Notes under the pieces: model-generated | What the model saw: the letters and a program-made list of their open reading frames with translations, nothing else | What the model was told of the DNA's origin: nothing | Database searches by the model: none | From: Lingula anatina | Lineage: Eukaryota > Brachiopoda > Lingulata > Lingulida > Lingulidae | Direction: 5' to 3' | Length of the DNA stretch: 61,668 nucleotides | Assembly: GCF_001039355.2 (NCBI RefSeq) | Contig: NW_019774725.1 | Location: 335,336 to 397,003 of the forward strand | Shown here: piece after piece, positions 1 through 12,900 of the stretch | Layout: every line of letters starts with the position of its first letter | Numbering within the stretch: position 1 is the first letter of the stretch | Made by a program: the position numbers and the translations under genes

Positions 1-15
1 TAATATGCAAATTAA

Positions 16-164
16 AAGGAAAACTTATTCTTCATATGAGATTCAGAATTTCACAATAAATAAATTGTAAACAACCCATAGAAATATAGTCTAACAAATT
101 CCATTATACCACCAAAATGGCAGTTATCGTGCTTTTCTTGCCAAAATGATGAGTTATTGTCTTT
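16..164. mobile_element. TTAA-flanked MITE, shortened copy
   Basis: TTAA at 12-15 and 165-168. Ends resemble the AGGGATAATAACTCTTC terminal inverted repeat in decayed form. Occupies the same place in unit A as 30890-31220 in unit B, so it was present before the duplication and lost about half its length here. Confidence 0.6.
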
Positions 165-1500
165 TTAAGATACCCAAAATATAAAAATTCAGGCATGCCG
201 TATTGCTAATATGTACACTTTGCCAAAAAAGTTCAGCAATATAAAATAATCATTTGAGCTAAGGTAAATATTTTAACCAAATATTGATGGATAATGCACC
301 CACTAATTGTTACTTTTTTATATACACTAAAGATTTTTCCACTTCATATGATTGGATTGAAGCTGAGAATGGATGATGCTTGTACCATGTAACTTTTAAC
401 GCAGTTACAACATGGAGTTGTTTCATTCTTTTCTGTGTACAGAGAAAAGACATAGAATCTGGGAATCTCCATAGCAGTTTTACAGTTACGGTAATATGCC
501 AAACAATTCGTATTCAATGACGTGAGCCCATTGTGCCCAACTCCTGGGGGGTTTATTATAAAGGGTTATTTAATCTATTGTGGGGGTCAGGATGGTCATA
601 AAAAAGGGTCCTCATACCATTGCTGTTACAGTGCTGAGAATGTTCCCAGATTCAAAGAGGATAATGCTTATTGCCTAATCTTAAGCATATTCACAAGTCC
701 AACTACATGTACCCTATACCAAGATATGCACATCTGCCTGCAATACCTAGGGACCAGGTCTTTTTGGGCAGACAGACCATGTAAAGGAATCCATCTCCTA
801 ATTATATAAACAGGCACCAGCTGGAGGTACTCCTGGAGGAGTGGAATGGAATCTCACAAGAAGTAATCCAGTGATGCATGTGTCAATATGCAAAAAGGTC
901 ATATTCCATACTAAGCCTGAGGGATTCCAACAAATCTCTGAGTAATAAATCTATCTTTAACACACTGTTCTCTCTTTAAGTTTATACATTTAGATGTTGT
1001 AAAATGTCCTATTATAAGTATATATATAATAATTATAATCTATCAACCATTTTCTCTTCTCTACTCTTCTTTCCACATTATACACTTACTATATTATAGG
1101 TAAAACACTTCACTAATTGTATTATATTGTAGTCGTGTAATCTTTTAGTGAAGAAAAACATGATACAAATTTGATCCTGGCTACTTATATTACACCTGAA
1201 AATCACAAAAACAAAAAATACAAAATACTGGGGGAGGGGAAGGGGGTAGTTAAATGCCTAGGTACAACACCTGCAAACAGGTTATTTGTTTAGCCTATGG
1301 CATTTATCTCGATGCTAACTGTACCCCCCTCCTCCCCCAGCCTACATTCCTGTAAATGATACTGACATAGCTCAGAGTTCACCGTCTTCTCATTAACATT
1401 GCCAGAAGCTCTTAAACTTGTAAGCTCTTCATACTTCTCTTCCAAATAATACTTCATGTGTAGTTCAAATTTACACAAGTCCTACATGTGACAAACTAGG
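165..1500. other. 3' flank of PKS A, no gene seen
   Basis: Apart from the Tc1-like fragment at 590-870, AT-rich sequence similar to 31225-31440 and 35240-35500. A CT/GA-rich strand asymmetry is visible near 1230-1340. No supported coding region. Confidence 0.6.
590..870 (+). mobile_element. Tc1-like transposase fragment, decayed (unit A)
   Basis: Readable piece FKEDNAYC resembles the QxDNAxPH aspartate motif of Tc1 transposases; the block matches 33620-33930. Too broken for a firm family call. Confidence 0.35.
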
Positions 1501-1504
1501 TGTA

Positions 1505-4500
1505 TTAAACAAAGTGCAGTGTTTTTGCAATGTCTTTGGTTAGTAGAGCCCGAATGTGAATGTCATGGAGAAATAAATGTCCGCTGTTGAACATTTTTAT
1601 ACCAAAGCTGAAATCCTTGTGACGTATATCTTCCCAAGCAGTTAGCTTTTCCCTTGCAACAAATGCATCATTTTTTCCACCATATATCTTCAGGGGGCAG
1701 GGGAGTTTGGCTGAGGGTGCATATTCGTAATTCTTGCTCATTTCATGAGTTGCTCTGAGAACAGGGACAAACTGTCGAAGGATCATAGGATTGTTGATGA
1801 TTTTCCCATCCAAAAATGTTAGCTGCTGTGCCTCTTTCACAAAATTCACATTGTCCATGTTGCCGTCTAGGATTTTATTTCTGAAAGTAGGGGTTTCTTT
1901 GTATGGTATTTGTGGTGCAATCCATGCTCCCATAAAAAGGTGTGCTGGAAGAACCCCTTGCTCATTCAAAAAGTGTGCCAGTTCAAAGGACAAAAGGGCT
2001 CCAAAACTATGACCATAGAAGGCAAACTTCCCATGCTTCAAAAGTGGTCTCATTTCACGAGCTAATATACCAATGACCTCTGACATATTCTTCATAGGTT
2101 TCTCCAAGCGTCTTCCTTCCCAGCCAGGCAGCTGGGCCACATAGACCTGAGTGTGAAATTTTGAAAAATATTTTTGCCACCCATTAAATGATGTCAGTCC
2201 CCCACCTGATGGAGGGAAACAAAAAAGCTGGAACTTTGGATTTTCCAGAATTTTCTCCGTGATGAAGAAAGAAGTTTTTGCCTCTTTGGATTGGTCAGAA
2301 CCCTTGACAACCTCTGTTGATGCATTATCTCCTTTGGAATGCAGTTGCTTGCAGATTGTGGAAACTAACTGTGCAACGGTAGTGCTGCTGTTTAGAAGGT
2401 CTACTGGTGGAATTGATACATTGAATTCATTATCAATGAATGCTCTTAGCTCTGTTGCCATCAAGGAGTCAAGTCCCATTTCAACTGGAGATGTGTCTTC
2501 ACTGATGTCAACTATACCTAAGGTCTGCGACAGATAATTTTCAAGCTTTTCCTTAATGCTACTTTCTGTTTGATGAGATCGTGAATATTTGCCAACTGCG
2601 AGTTCTTGCAATGTTTTCTTGCTAAACAAGTCTTGCAACCTCGATAATGTTACATCACCTTCTACTGCACCTTTTGTGATAAATGAACGATGTTTACGTG
2701 CATATACTGCTTCGTCAAAATGACCGGTGACACCTAAGTGACTGTACTGAAGCTCAAGCATTGTTCCTAAAACTGCTGTTGTTTGGGATGGAGAAATGTG
2801 TCCTATGCCTTTCTCCTGCCATACTGACACTAAATTGTTGTCAGCTGCAAACCCTGCCTCTGATATTACTCCAAAACTTACAGCAGTGGCAGGCAGTCCC
2901 ATACTTCTTCGCATCTCTACTAATGACACCAACACAGAGTTTGCTGTGGCGTAGTTGCTTTGTCCAGCATTTCCTATCAAAGCCACTAAAGATGACATCA
3001 TCACAAAATTTGCCAGAGGTAGGACATATTTTAATGAAATTTGATGTAATAAAACAGCTCCATATGCCTTTGGTAACATTACTGCCTCCCAGTCTTTCTC
3101 AGACATGTTGGTCATCCAATTATCCAAGTAAACTGTTGCACAGTGAAAAATGTTTTCCACTGGGGGTTGAGTTTCCACTATCTCTGAAAACACAACATCT
3201 ACAGCACTGGCATCGCTGACATCACATATATACAGTTTAATGTCTGCATTTTTACCAAGCTGATCAAGGACACTTTGGTTTGCAGTTGTTGGATTACTTC
3301 GAGTAAGTATGACAACATGTTTCGACCCTCTTCTGATAAGCCATCTCACAATTTTCAGACCCATACCCTTTGCACCCCCAGTGATACACTGTGTCATTTC
3401 TGGATTAGGCTTGTAGGTGTCTTCTGAAAAGGTAGATACCATTCCCATACTAGGTCTATCAAGATGAATCACCCTACCCATGCATTCCTGCAGATATTTG
3501 TTTTCAATTTTTGAAGCTGGCAAAGCATGGCCTATGGTTGGTAAATGACACAATTTGTTAGATAATGCATCAACAAACTTCAATGTCTCAGCAAGATATT
3601 GTGGTGTTTTGAGGAGTTGTTTCACCCCAGCACTAATTGGTAGAAACTGGACGTTTTCACGAATGCCATTAAAATTCCTGAGCTTTAATGGGGTCTGAGT
3701 GAAAACAACAAACACACCAAAATCACAGAGGCAATCAAGGCACTGGAAATATCCTTTCTTGTTTATCAGATACTGGCCAGTTGCAACAACAGCATTGAAC
3801 TTTCCAATATTCTGCAAAGCATCTTCTTGGAGAACCTCTTCATCTTCCATAAAATTGCTGATTCTTTGTCCACATGGCAGTTTTTCATGATCTGGGCAGT
3901 CATTATTACACTGGTAGCTTAAAATGGTAACATTACACCCTAAGGTTTTGAGAATCTGTGCAGTGACCAATCCTTTTCTGGATTCTTCACAAGTACAAAC
4001 CAGCACTCTATCATCTTCTCGGACAGATTTGGCAGAGTAGACCATAATTACACTTGCTATAGCATCATTCACTAGAGAGAGCAATGCAGCGTGAGAGGTC
4101 TCGAAATTTCCCAGTGGCATGACATTTTCTTGAGGGATCAAAGTTTCAGATTTGAGACATCCCTTAAAAACTGCAATAACAGTTTGCCCATCTTGTAAAT
4201 TAGCTTCACTGCCTTTGCTTTGTATTACATGTCCTGTGCAAATGAAGTGTGGGTCATCATCAAAGTAGCCATCTGCAATAAAGTGCTCAATGGATATCCG
4301 GAAAGAGTTATCAGGTTGTACATCTGTGATTGTATCTCCTTCATACACATATTTTATCTGCTTTGCCTTGTTTTGGTGCAGCCTGAACTGGTGAGAAACA
4401 ATGGGATGTCTTCTCGTCAAAGGTGATTGGAACTTAGTTCTTCTCACAAATAACTGTAGTGAGTGTGCTGTTTTAGGGCGAAGCGCAAATTCATTTTCCC

Positions 4501-6915
4501 CGAAAGGCGGAAAACAGAGTAGGTTCATGAGCTCAGTTTCAGGTGTTGAGATGTCACTCAAGCTCGAAATATCTACCATGTAAACCCTGGCACTAGGGTA
4601 CTCATGGAGTGTACTCAGGCCAACTGCAAAGGTAGAGGCAGTGAAAGGTGATACTTGATCTCCTTCTGATACCTGAAAACCCTTGACAGTAATGATCCAT
4701 AGCTTTGGCAATACATCTCCAAGATTTAAAATGCCAAGGATAACATCTCTTGCAAAAGATGAACTGCTCTTTATAAGCTTCCACACATCTTCTTTTGTTG
4801 TAATTGTTGGCCCAGAAATATGACTCTCATTTTGGGAAATGAGTATCAGGACAATATCATCCACATTCAGTTTTCTTTCATCTTGGAGGTCAAGTATTTT
4901 CACTACTCTGTGTAGCTTTTTCAGTGAACTCTGTAGAACAGTCAAATCTTCCTTGTTGTCACTGGTTAAGTAGAATACCGGGGATGCCTCTCCTTTCTTT
5001 TCATTCTGTTTGGGTAATGCCGCTTCAACCCAGAAGATGCTCCACACCTTCATTGGATCCTTAGAATGCTCCCCTTCTAATGACTGAAAGGACAGGTTGT
5101 CTATCCTACAGCATACAATTCCAGAATCTGCATCAATTGCCAAAACCTCATTTTGATCCTCATCAGTGGCACTCAGCATTTTGATGTATACAGCTACCCT
5201 TTTGGGTGTTTTCTTGCTATAGTAAGTAAAGCGCTTCAATGAAGATGGGAATGCTGGAGAATTAGTACGGAGCAAGTGGAGAACAGCAAAGCTCTGCATC
5301 ATGCAATCAAGGAAAGCTGGATGAAAGTTGTACAGCATGAATTCTTTCCAAATTTCATCTGGCGCTTCTGTATGAATTAGGCACTTTGTGAAGCTTTTGT
5401 TAAAGGATGCCTGTTGAATTGCTCTGAAGGCTGATCCTAGTTGGATTTCACCAACAGCCAGATTGCTGTAAAATTCTTCAGAACTATAGTGTAACTCAAG
5501 AGAGTCTTGTATATGTTCCAGTTTTCCTTGAGGAAGAGTAAATGCTTCCCTCACAATATCTACCTCTTGAGTCTTGAATTCATCTTCTTCCAAAGCCACA
5601 ACTTTACAGCTGACATGCTCTATGTAGTCACTCTGGTCACCACTACATATTTTGATATTTGTTGTCGGATCATTTTCTTGAAAGATCGTATGTATAGTTG
5701 CTTCTCCATTTTTGGGGAAGAGAAAGCGTTTCAATTCCACATCTTCCAGTGTTATAGTTTCTCTTTTTTGGCGCACTGCATTGACAGCTTCCAATGCTGT
5801 TTCTATGTAGGCTGTACCAGGGAGGATGACGCTGCCTTGGATTATGTGGTGACTCACCCAGGGTGTGTTTATTCTTGAAATCTTGCTTTTCCAGTGGAAT
5901 TGGAAGGGGGGGTCATTGTTATGCATGCTGACATCTTCTTGCATTTCTCCCAATAATGGATGGCTATGGACAGGAAAAAGGTATTCTCTTCTCACAAAAT
6001 CTGTTATTCCACTGCAAGTGATACGTTCCCAAGGGTAGAGGGGTAAATGCATCACTTTGTAAGCAGATGGAAACATGGCTTCATATTGGACAGGGTATCC
6101 TTCACAGTGGAGGGAAGTCAAGGTCTTCACAACATTTTTCAAATCTTCTAAGATTGGTGATGAAGCTGTAGGTCTTTTAAGTGTCTCTAATACCACTACT
6201 TTCACTGGCTTGTCTGCTCTTGCTCCAATGATATCTTTAATTGGACCTCTAAGAGCCGGATGAGCACCAATCTCAACAAAAATGGAATAGCCTTCATCAA
6301 GAAGAGTGTCCACAGCACTTTGGAATTTGACTTGTTGTCTAACATTTTTCCACCAATACATGCCATCATTTACATCTGCGTAATGATTGTAATTGTTGGT
6401 AACAGTGGAAATCATAGGAACTTGGACAGCATTGACCACCTCTTGTTTTGCTAGTGGTTTCATCTTTTGGAGGAATTTCTCTTTCAGTGGCTCTTGTTGG
6501 TAGCTATGAAATGCATTGTTTACTTTCAACTGAACAGCTCGAATCCCTTCTTGGTTAAACATTTCAGCTAGGGCATCGACTGAGGATGCTGAGCCTGAGA
6601 AAACTACTTGTGAAGGACTGTTGATGGCTGCCACATCAATATATACAGAATGCTTGCTTTCATTCAATTTTGCTTGAGCTGCATCTGTATTGTGTAACAC
6701 AGCTAGCATTTTCCCACTGCCGCTGGTTTTCTTCAATAGCTTGCCACGGTTGTAAATAATCAGCACAGCACTGTCAAATGATAGCATACCTGATGCATAA
6801 GCTGCAGCCACTTCTCCTACACTGTGACCTACCACAGCATCTGGCCGGACACCAAATTTCCGCAAGACTTCAACAAGACCTATCTGAACGGCACAGATAG
6901 CAGGCTGGGCATATT
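1505..6915 (-). CDS. PKS A exon 7 (AT core, DH, pseudoKR, pseudoER, KR, ACP, TE)
   Basis: A single 5411-base coding exon, acceptor TTTATTACAG, ending in a stop at 1505-1507. Visible motifs in order: GHSVGE (AT nucleophile), NNAFHS (AFH-type AT, as in malonyl-selective enzymes), [10 protein letters not shown] (DH HxxxGxxxxP), DCMMQ (DH second acid), [16 protein letters not shown] (structural pseudoKR), [12 protein letters not shown] where an ER would have a GGVG loop, TGGAKGMG and SNYATAN (KR), MGLDSLM (ACP phosphopantetheine Ser), [33 protein letters not shown] and NSGHLFLHD (TE). No SAM-binding methyltransferase insert is seen between DH and pseudoKR. The absence of introns in about three quarters of the protein contrasts with the finely split KS. 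Confidence 0.95.
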
Positions 6916-9900
6916 CTGTAATAAAAGTGCTTGTAGTCTTCTGGTGTTCTTGTATTGTATTTATATATTTGTAGTAGACAAATTGAGTGGGTGATTATCA
7001 CAAGTAACAAAAGTTAGAGGAGTCTACTACTAAAGAAACAAAAGCTTGAAGCCATGAGACCTCTTCTTGATATGTCTTCGCCTTCATGATATCTCTTCTG
7101 TACTATGTAAGCTAGATTTACACATATATATTAACCACAAAATAAAAACAAATTGCCAGATATTTACCTGTTTGATTTATCAAATCTTCATCCTGATTGT
7201 TCATTAGTAGCCACTGCATTGACCACTTTGCTCCACACCTTTTCAAGCAGGTATCAAAGTTCTGAATTGGGAAAATGATTGGCTTTTATAAGTAAAATAC
7301 CTTTTTGATGTTGAGATATTTAACATTTGGAAATATCCTAGATTAATATTACTAAAAATCACTTATAATTATGTATAGCAAATTAGGTCCTACTTTCACA
7401 GAAGACAACAATAAAATCACCGATTCCATTTTAATTAGACACTAGTCTCCCTCCTATAACATGGAAAAAAATGCCAAGTTGGGGCTCCTATGGGCTAATA
7501 AACATTAAAATGTGTCATTGGCAATGGGCTCCACACAGATCCCAAATTCACTATTCTAAAAAAAAGCTTTAACTTGGCACCCACAGTACTATCCACCATA
7601 TAATCGTATTTAAAAAGTATCACTGAGCAAACTAATATGTACAGACTTGACATTGTAAACATGGAATGTTTCAGTTTAATAGGTACTAGGTATGTCTTGG
7701 TATAAAACATACTGTTTTTAAAAACATTTATTTCATATGAGATATGTGAATAAATAAATGTGTAGTCAGGTGTGTCAGTAGTACTAAATTAATTAATTGA
7801 CTGTGTTGTCTGTAACATTACATAATATGCAATAGTTTCATTGAGAAGTACTCTTTGACTGCCCTTTATATGAGTATGAGAGATCATGGTTCTGTTAAAA
7901 AAAGTCTTCATATTTCAATTATGCCTTCACAGATTATTAAAAAATTTTGCATACAATTAGTCAGTTAAAGGGAGTATTCAGAACAAGTTGATTTGCAGAC
8001 TAACAGATACATGGATCAAATATGACCAACCCACTTAAAAGCTTGGTGTATATACATGTACCCTAACAGACACTGGATAGAATCCCCGCAGGGCTAGGTC
8101 ATAATGTTTCAGGTGGGTCAGCTAGAATGTACAAAGATCTACTAACACTATTGATTGTTGTTGTATGACTAAAAATCAGCCATGTATTTTGTCTGTTTAG
8201 TAAGGGTAATTAAGTTACTTAAGTGATGTCACAATGACACTATAGAGATAGTTAGAAGTTTCTAGAACATGATTTGAATCCTTTTTTTTTTCATTTATCC
8301 GTCAGAAAAATAGGAAAAAATTGAAGAAAAATGATTTGGAAAAAATATTCAACAGTAAGTGCCAAGTTTTTATGCTAGCTATATGTCCAACAGCTATAGC
8401 ATTACAGTGACAAGATTAATATTTCATAAATAATTCATATCATACCTGGATTGTTTTGGCAAATGTTGGTTCCTGGTGAACAAGCTGTCGGCCCATTCCC
8501 CACCACTGTGTTCCCATGCCATTGAAAACAAATACCAGTGGTGTTTGCGTATTTGAATCCACAGCTTCACCTGAAACAAAACCAGCAGCCACTTTCTGTG
8601 TCTTGAAAGTCTCCAAAGAATGCAAAATTTCGGACGCATCTCTCCCAAGAACACCAAGGCGATGTTGATGATGATGTGAGCGCAGGCAAGTAGTAGCTGC
8701 CACATCATAGAATCTCTCTGGTTCTTGATCCTGTATCTTGCGAAACAACTCAATGAAGTCGTCAACGCGTGATGACAATGCTGTAGTTGTTGCTGCAGAT
8801 ATCAACACAACCTATTCACGCGAAAACAAATTTTTTTCCAATTTAAATACAAAGCTGTCCTAAGTGCGTTTTTGTTTGTTTGTTTGTTTATTTGTTTGTT
8901 TGTTTGTTTGTTAAGGTGTTGGAGTCAAACAGATATAGCCTTTGGTGTATAAGCATGAGAGAAGATTTACGTTATCCAGGAGACTAGTTTTTAATACTGA
9001 CATTGTATAGTTGGCCATGCATTTTTGCATAAGATGCCACATGGCATAAGTTATTTCACAGATTTGGTATGCCAGAATAAATGCCATACATAGAGAAGCT
9101 GGGTTAAATAGTAACCCCTGGTCTATGTGATATATAATAAAATTGAAAACATAATCTATCCACCCAATATATTATGAAATTTTTTGTCTTTACCTTAATT
9201 TGTGGTCCTGATTCATGTTCTGGCAGAAGTAGATCATTGGTGGAAGGAGGGGCTTCAAGTATTACATGGGCATTTGCACCTCCAAAACCAAATGAACTGC
9301 AACCAGCAATCAAAGGCATTTCTTCTACATAAGGCCAAATTATCAATTCCTTCGGAACCTTGATATTCAGTTCTTTGAACTTTATTTTTGGATTGCCCAA
9401 CTTGAAATGTACTACTGGAGGTATCAATTCATTGTGTATCATCAGAGCAACCTTGATGACCCCAGCAATGCCTGATGACCCTTCACAATGGCCAATGTTT
9501 GACTTAACTGAGCCAATATAAAGTGGGGTTTTTGCATCTTTAATTTGACCAATAGTCTTTCCAAGAGCGTTGGCTTCAGTGGCATCACCTACTTGTGTAC
9601 CAGTCCCATGGGCTTCCACGTATTGTATATCTTGTGGGTTTATCATAGCGTGACGACAAGCACGATATACAAGATTGACTTGTGCGGAATAGCTTGGGTT
9701 GGCAATGCCCGGAGTTCTGCCATCATTGCTGAGTGCACCACCGCGGATGACTGCATAAATCCGGTCTCCATCTTCAACAGCCTTGTTCAATGATTTTAAA
9801 ATAATTACCCCAGCCCCTTCACTTCGACAGTACCCATCAGCAGAGGAATCAAAGCTTTTGCTCCTACCATCAGGTGCCAGCATGCCAGCTTGACAAAATC

Positions 9901-12900
9901 CGATAGTGATTTCTGGCATCATTATAACATTGACCCCCCCTGCCACTGCCATGTCGCAGTCACCGTTTCGGATGGCTTCTGAAGCTAGATGAACAGCATA
10001 CAATGAAGAGGAACAAGCTGTGTCAATGGATAAACTAGGTCCATGGAGATCAAACTCGTATGATATACGATTGGAAACCATACAACTGTTAGTGCCAGAG
10101 TTTGAGTATTGACTGATAGCGTCAGATCTTGCAGATGTTAAGGTTGTGTATTCGCTAGCTGTCACCCCCATGTAAACACCTGAAAGCACACATTCAACAT
10201 CTCATTACCAAATGCAAGTCATATAATTCCATTAGCTGTATGTATAAGCGCAATCAGAATGTAACATGCACTTTGTAAAAATAGATAGGTAAAATTTAGA
10301 CAAAAGTAGAAGTAAAAATTAAATTTTAGAGGAAATAACCACCTGTACCCACCAGTCCTTAAGAAAAATCTCAGAAGAAAAGACCACAAAAGGGAAAAAA
10401 AGAATTGCCATTGTTAAAAATATCTGAGAAAGCTGGCTCTTACATATTGTGTATCGATGGGGTATTATTCTTAAAGGATGTGTTAACTCGTGTATCTTTA
10501 CAATTTATGTTGAGTTTTGGCGAAAGTTATCAATATTAACGCAAAAAAAACTAGTGTTGAAAAAGGCAATCCACTTATGCAGATTTTTGAAAGGAAATTT
10601 TTTATCAAAGTTGTCCAGTTATTTTTTTTAGTAAAACAAAATATGGTTTATCAGTGAACATGTTCAACAGGTGTGGTGGATGGTAATGGCGATGGAGCAG
10701 ACAGGCACAGTGATCAGAACAAATCAAGCACATACAGTGCCTGTATTAAAAATTGAAAGAATAAGAATCGATTAAAACGTTGTCTTGTTGAGGGGTCTGG
10801 TTCAATCAAGCCATTTTTTTTTCTTGTCTCGAAGATTACATACTGGAAATCTGGTTAGTTATGATTATAACACTGACAATAATTCTGATAATAAATACTG
10901 GTTAAAGGTATAATTCATGTTCTGATGGCTAAACAAACTAAAAGCCAACGTCACAACATTCAATCAAGACACTGTTGGGGTTTGAACTAATGCTGAAACA
11001 CCTTTGGATCAGCAGTGATAATGTTTATGATATTCACTCATGTCCCTATTGACATTTAACCAAACTGTACAACCCACTCCACCTGTAAACATTTATTTTG
11101 GAAAGGCAAAGACAGCTTAGGGTAGCAGTACAAGTGCCCTTCGAAACGTTTACTACACCTACCGCAGTTAGTCCCTCGGATGGACCTTGCTGGAATTCCA
11201 CCATCTTCAAAGGCCTCCCACACCACTTCTAAGAGGAGACGGACTTGAGGATCCATGTGATTTGCTTCATCTGAAAACAGTTTCATTGAATTTCATTGAA
11301 TAGCGAGATTTATCAATCTACTTATCTGTTTAAATTATTGTACTGTAACACTAAAAATGGTGCAAAATCTAACGTTCAAGCATTTCAAGCCTTTATTACT
11401 CTTGTTAACTGTTTCAAGTACTTCTAATTCTGTGTATGTCCACTTTACAAAATATAAGTAGAACAGACATCATCAGCAAGGTCTGCTTAATGCCCCTATT
11501 TCACACAGACCACGAATCCCACGAATGGCCATGAATTGACAAACTCCACGATTCGTGGTTAAATCGTAATCAGTTCTTGAAGTTCTTAACAGATTCGTAT
11601 ATATTCGTAGTAAGTTCTTGCACGTCTTGACCAACAGGAATTGGTGGCAAAAACTTTGATGCCCCTATTTCACACAGACCACGAATCCCACGAATCGCCA
11701 GGAATTGAAAATTTCAGGATTCGTGGTTGAATCGTAATCAGTTCGTGAAGTTGTTAACAGATTCGTATATAATCGTAGTCAGTTCTTGCAAATCTTGATC
11801 AATCGGGAATTCGTGGCAAAATTTTTGAGCTGTTCAAAGTTTTGGCCACGAACTCCCGATTCCAAAAATTGTAGTGAATTTCTGGACAATTTTCGCGCGA
11901 TTCCAACCGAATCCCACAAATATTCGTAACACTATCGCACCTGTATCGTAACTGAATCGTAGAGCGTGTCGAATTAGACCAGAAAATTGGCAAAATCTCA
12001 CGATTCCAGCCGAATCCCACGAATATTCGTAACACTATCGTACGTGTATCGTAACTGAATCGTGAGCGTGTCGAATTAGACCAGAAAATTGGCAAAATCT
12101 CACGAATCCTCACGAATCCTGAAATTTGTCAATTCCTGGCGATTCGTGGGATTCGTGGTCTGTGTGAAATTGGGGCCTAACACAACATGCCTAATGGACT
12201 GTTGTACTTCTAAGACCCACTTCCCATACCTAGATCGATCTAGGTATGGGAATGGGGTCTAAGATGTATGATTTAGTGTCTGGTTTATCAACTGACTCTT
12301 GGTCTTGTAGGTATATCAGCAACAACTTACATTAATTGTTCACAAGCTCATTTAGATATAAACCATTTACATGTGGGTTTTAGGATGGTTTATTTTAAAA
12401 ACACCTTGAAAACATAAGACACATTGATGAGTGATAACGGGGTCCCATGTGGTCAGATAAAACCTGCCAGTATATAATATTAAACAGCAAAATATAAACA
12501 AAATATAGAAAAATATTCTTAAAAGAAATTTTAAAATGAACTAAAAGGAACCACTTCCCTAATATTCATAATATTAAAGAAATGACATAAATCGTATAAA
12601 GCAAAAGAAACACTGAGGAAAAAAATATTCAGAAATTATTAAATAAGAAAACTTTGGAAGTGACCCAAGTCAGTCATACTTCGAAAATGTAACACATGAC
12701 GATAAGTGATAACGAATTCTCACATAGCAAGATCAAAGCTGCTGCGGATTGGACCAAGGTAGCTATTTTTGTGAACCAAGTAGGAGATACATGTAAAGGT
12801 GATAACGGCTGGAAATGGAGCCTATTTACCGCTCTTTCATTGGTCGGAATAAATTAAACACTGAGAAAATTGGAAGAAGATGTCTGTTATGCTCTTGTTT

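Noticed and set aside
1791-6454. Several 60-150-codon plus-strand ORFs opposite PKS A exon 7 (and their twins at 35563-40451)
   Set aside because: They lie antisense to a strongly conserved coding exon and have no motif of their own; they mirror the PKS codon pattern.
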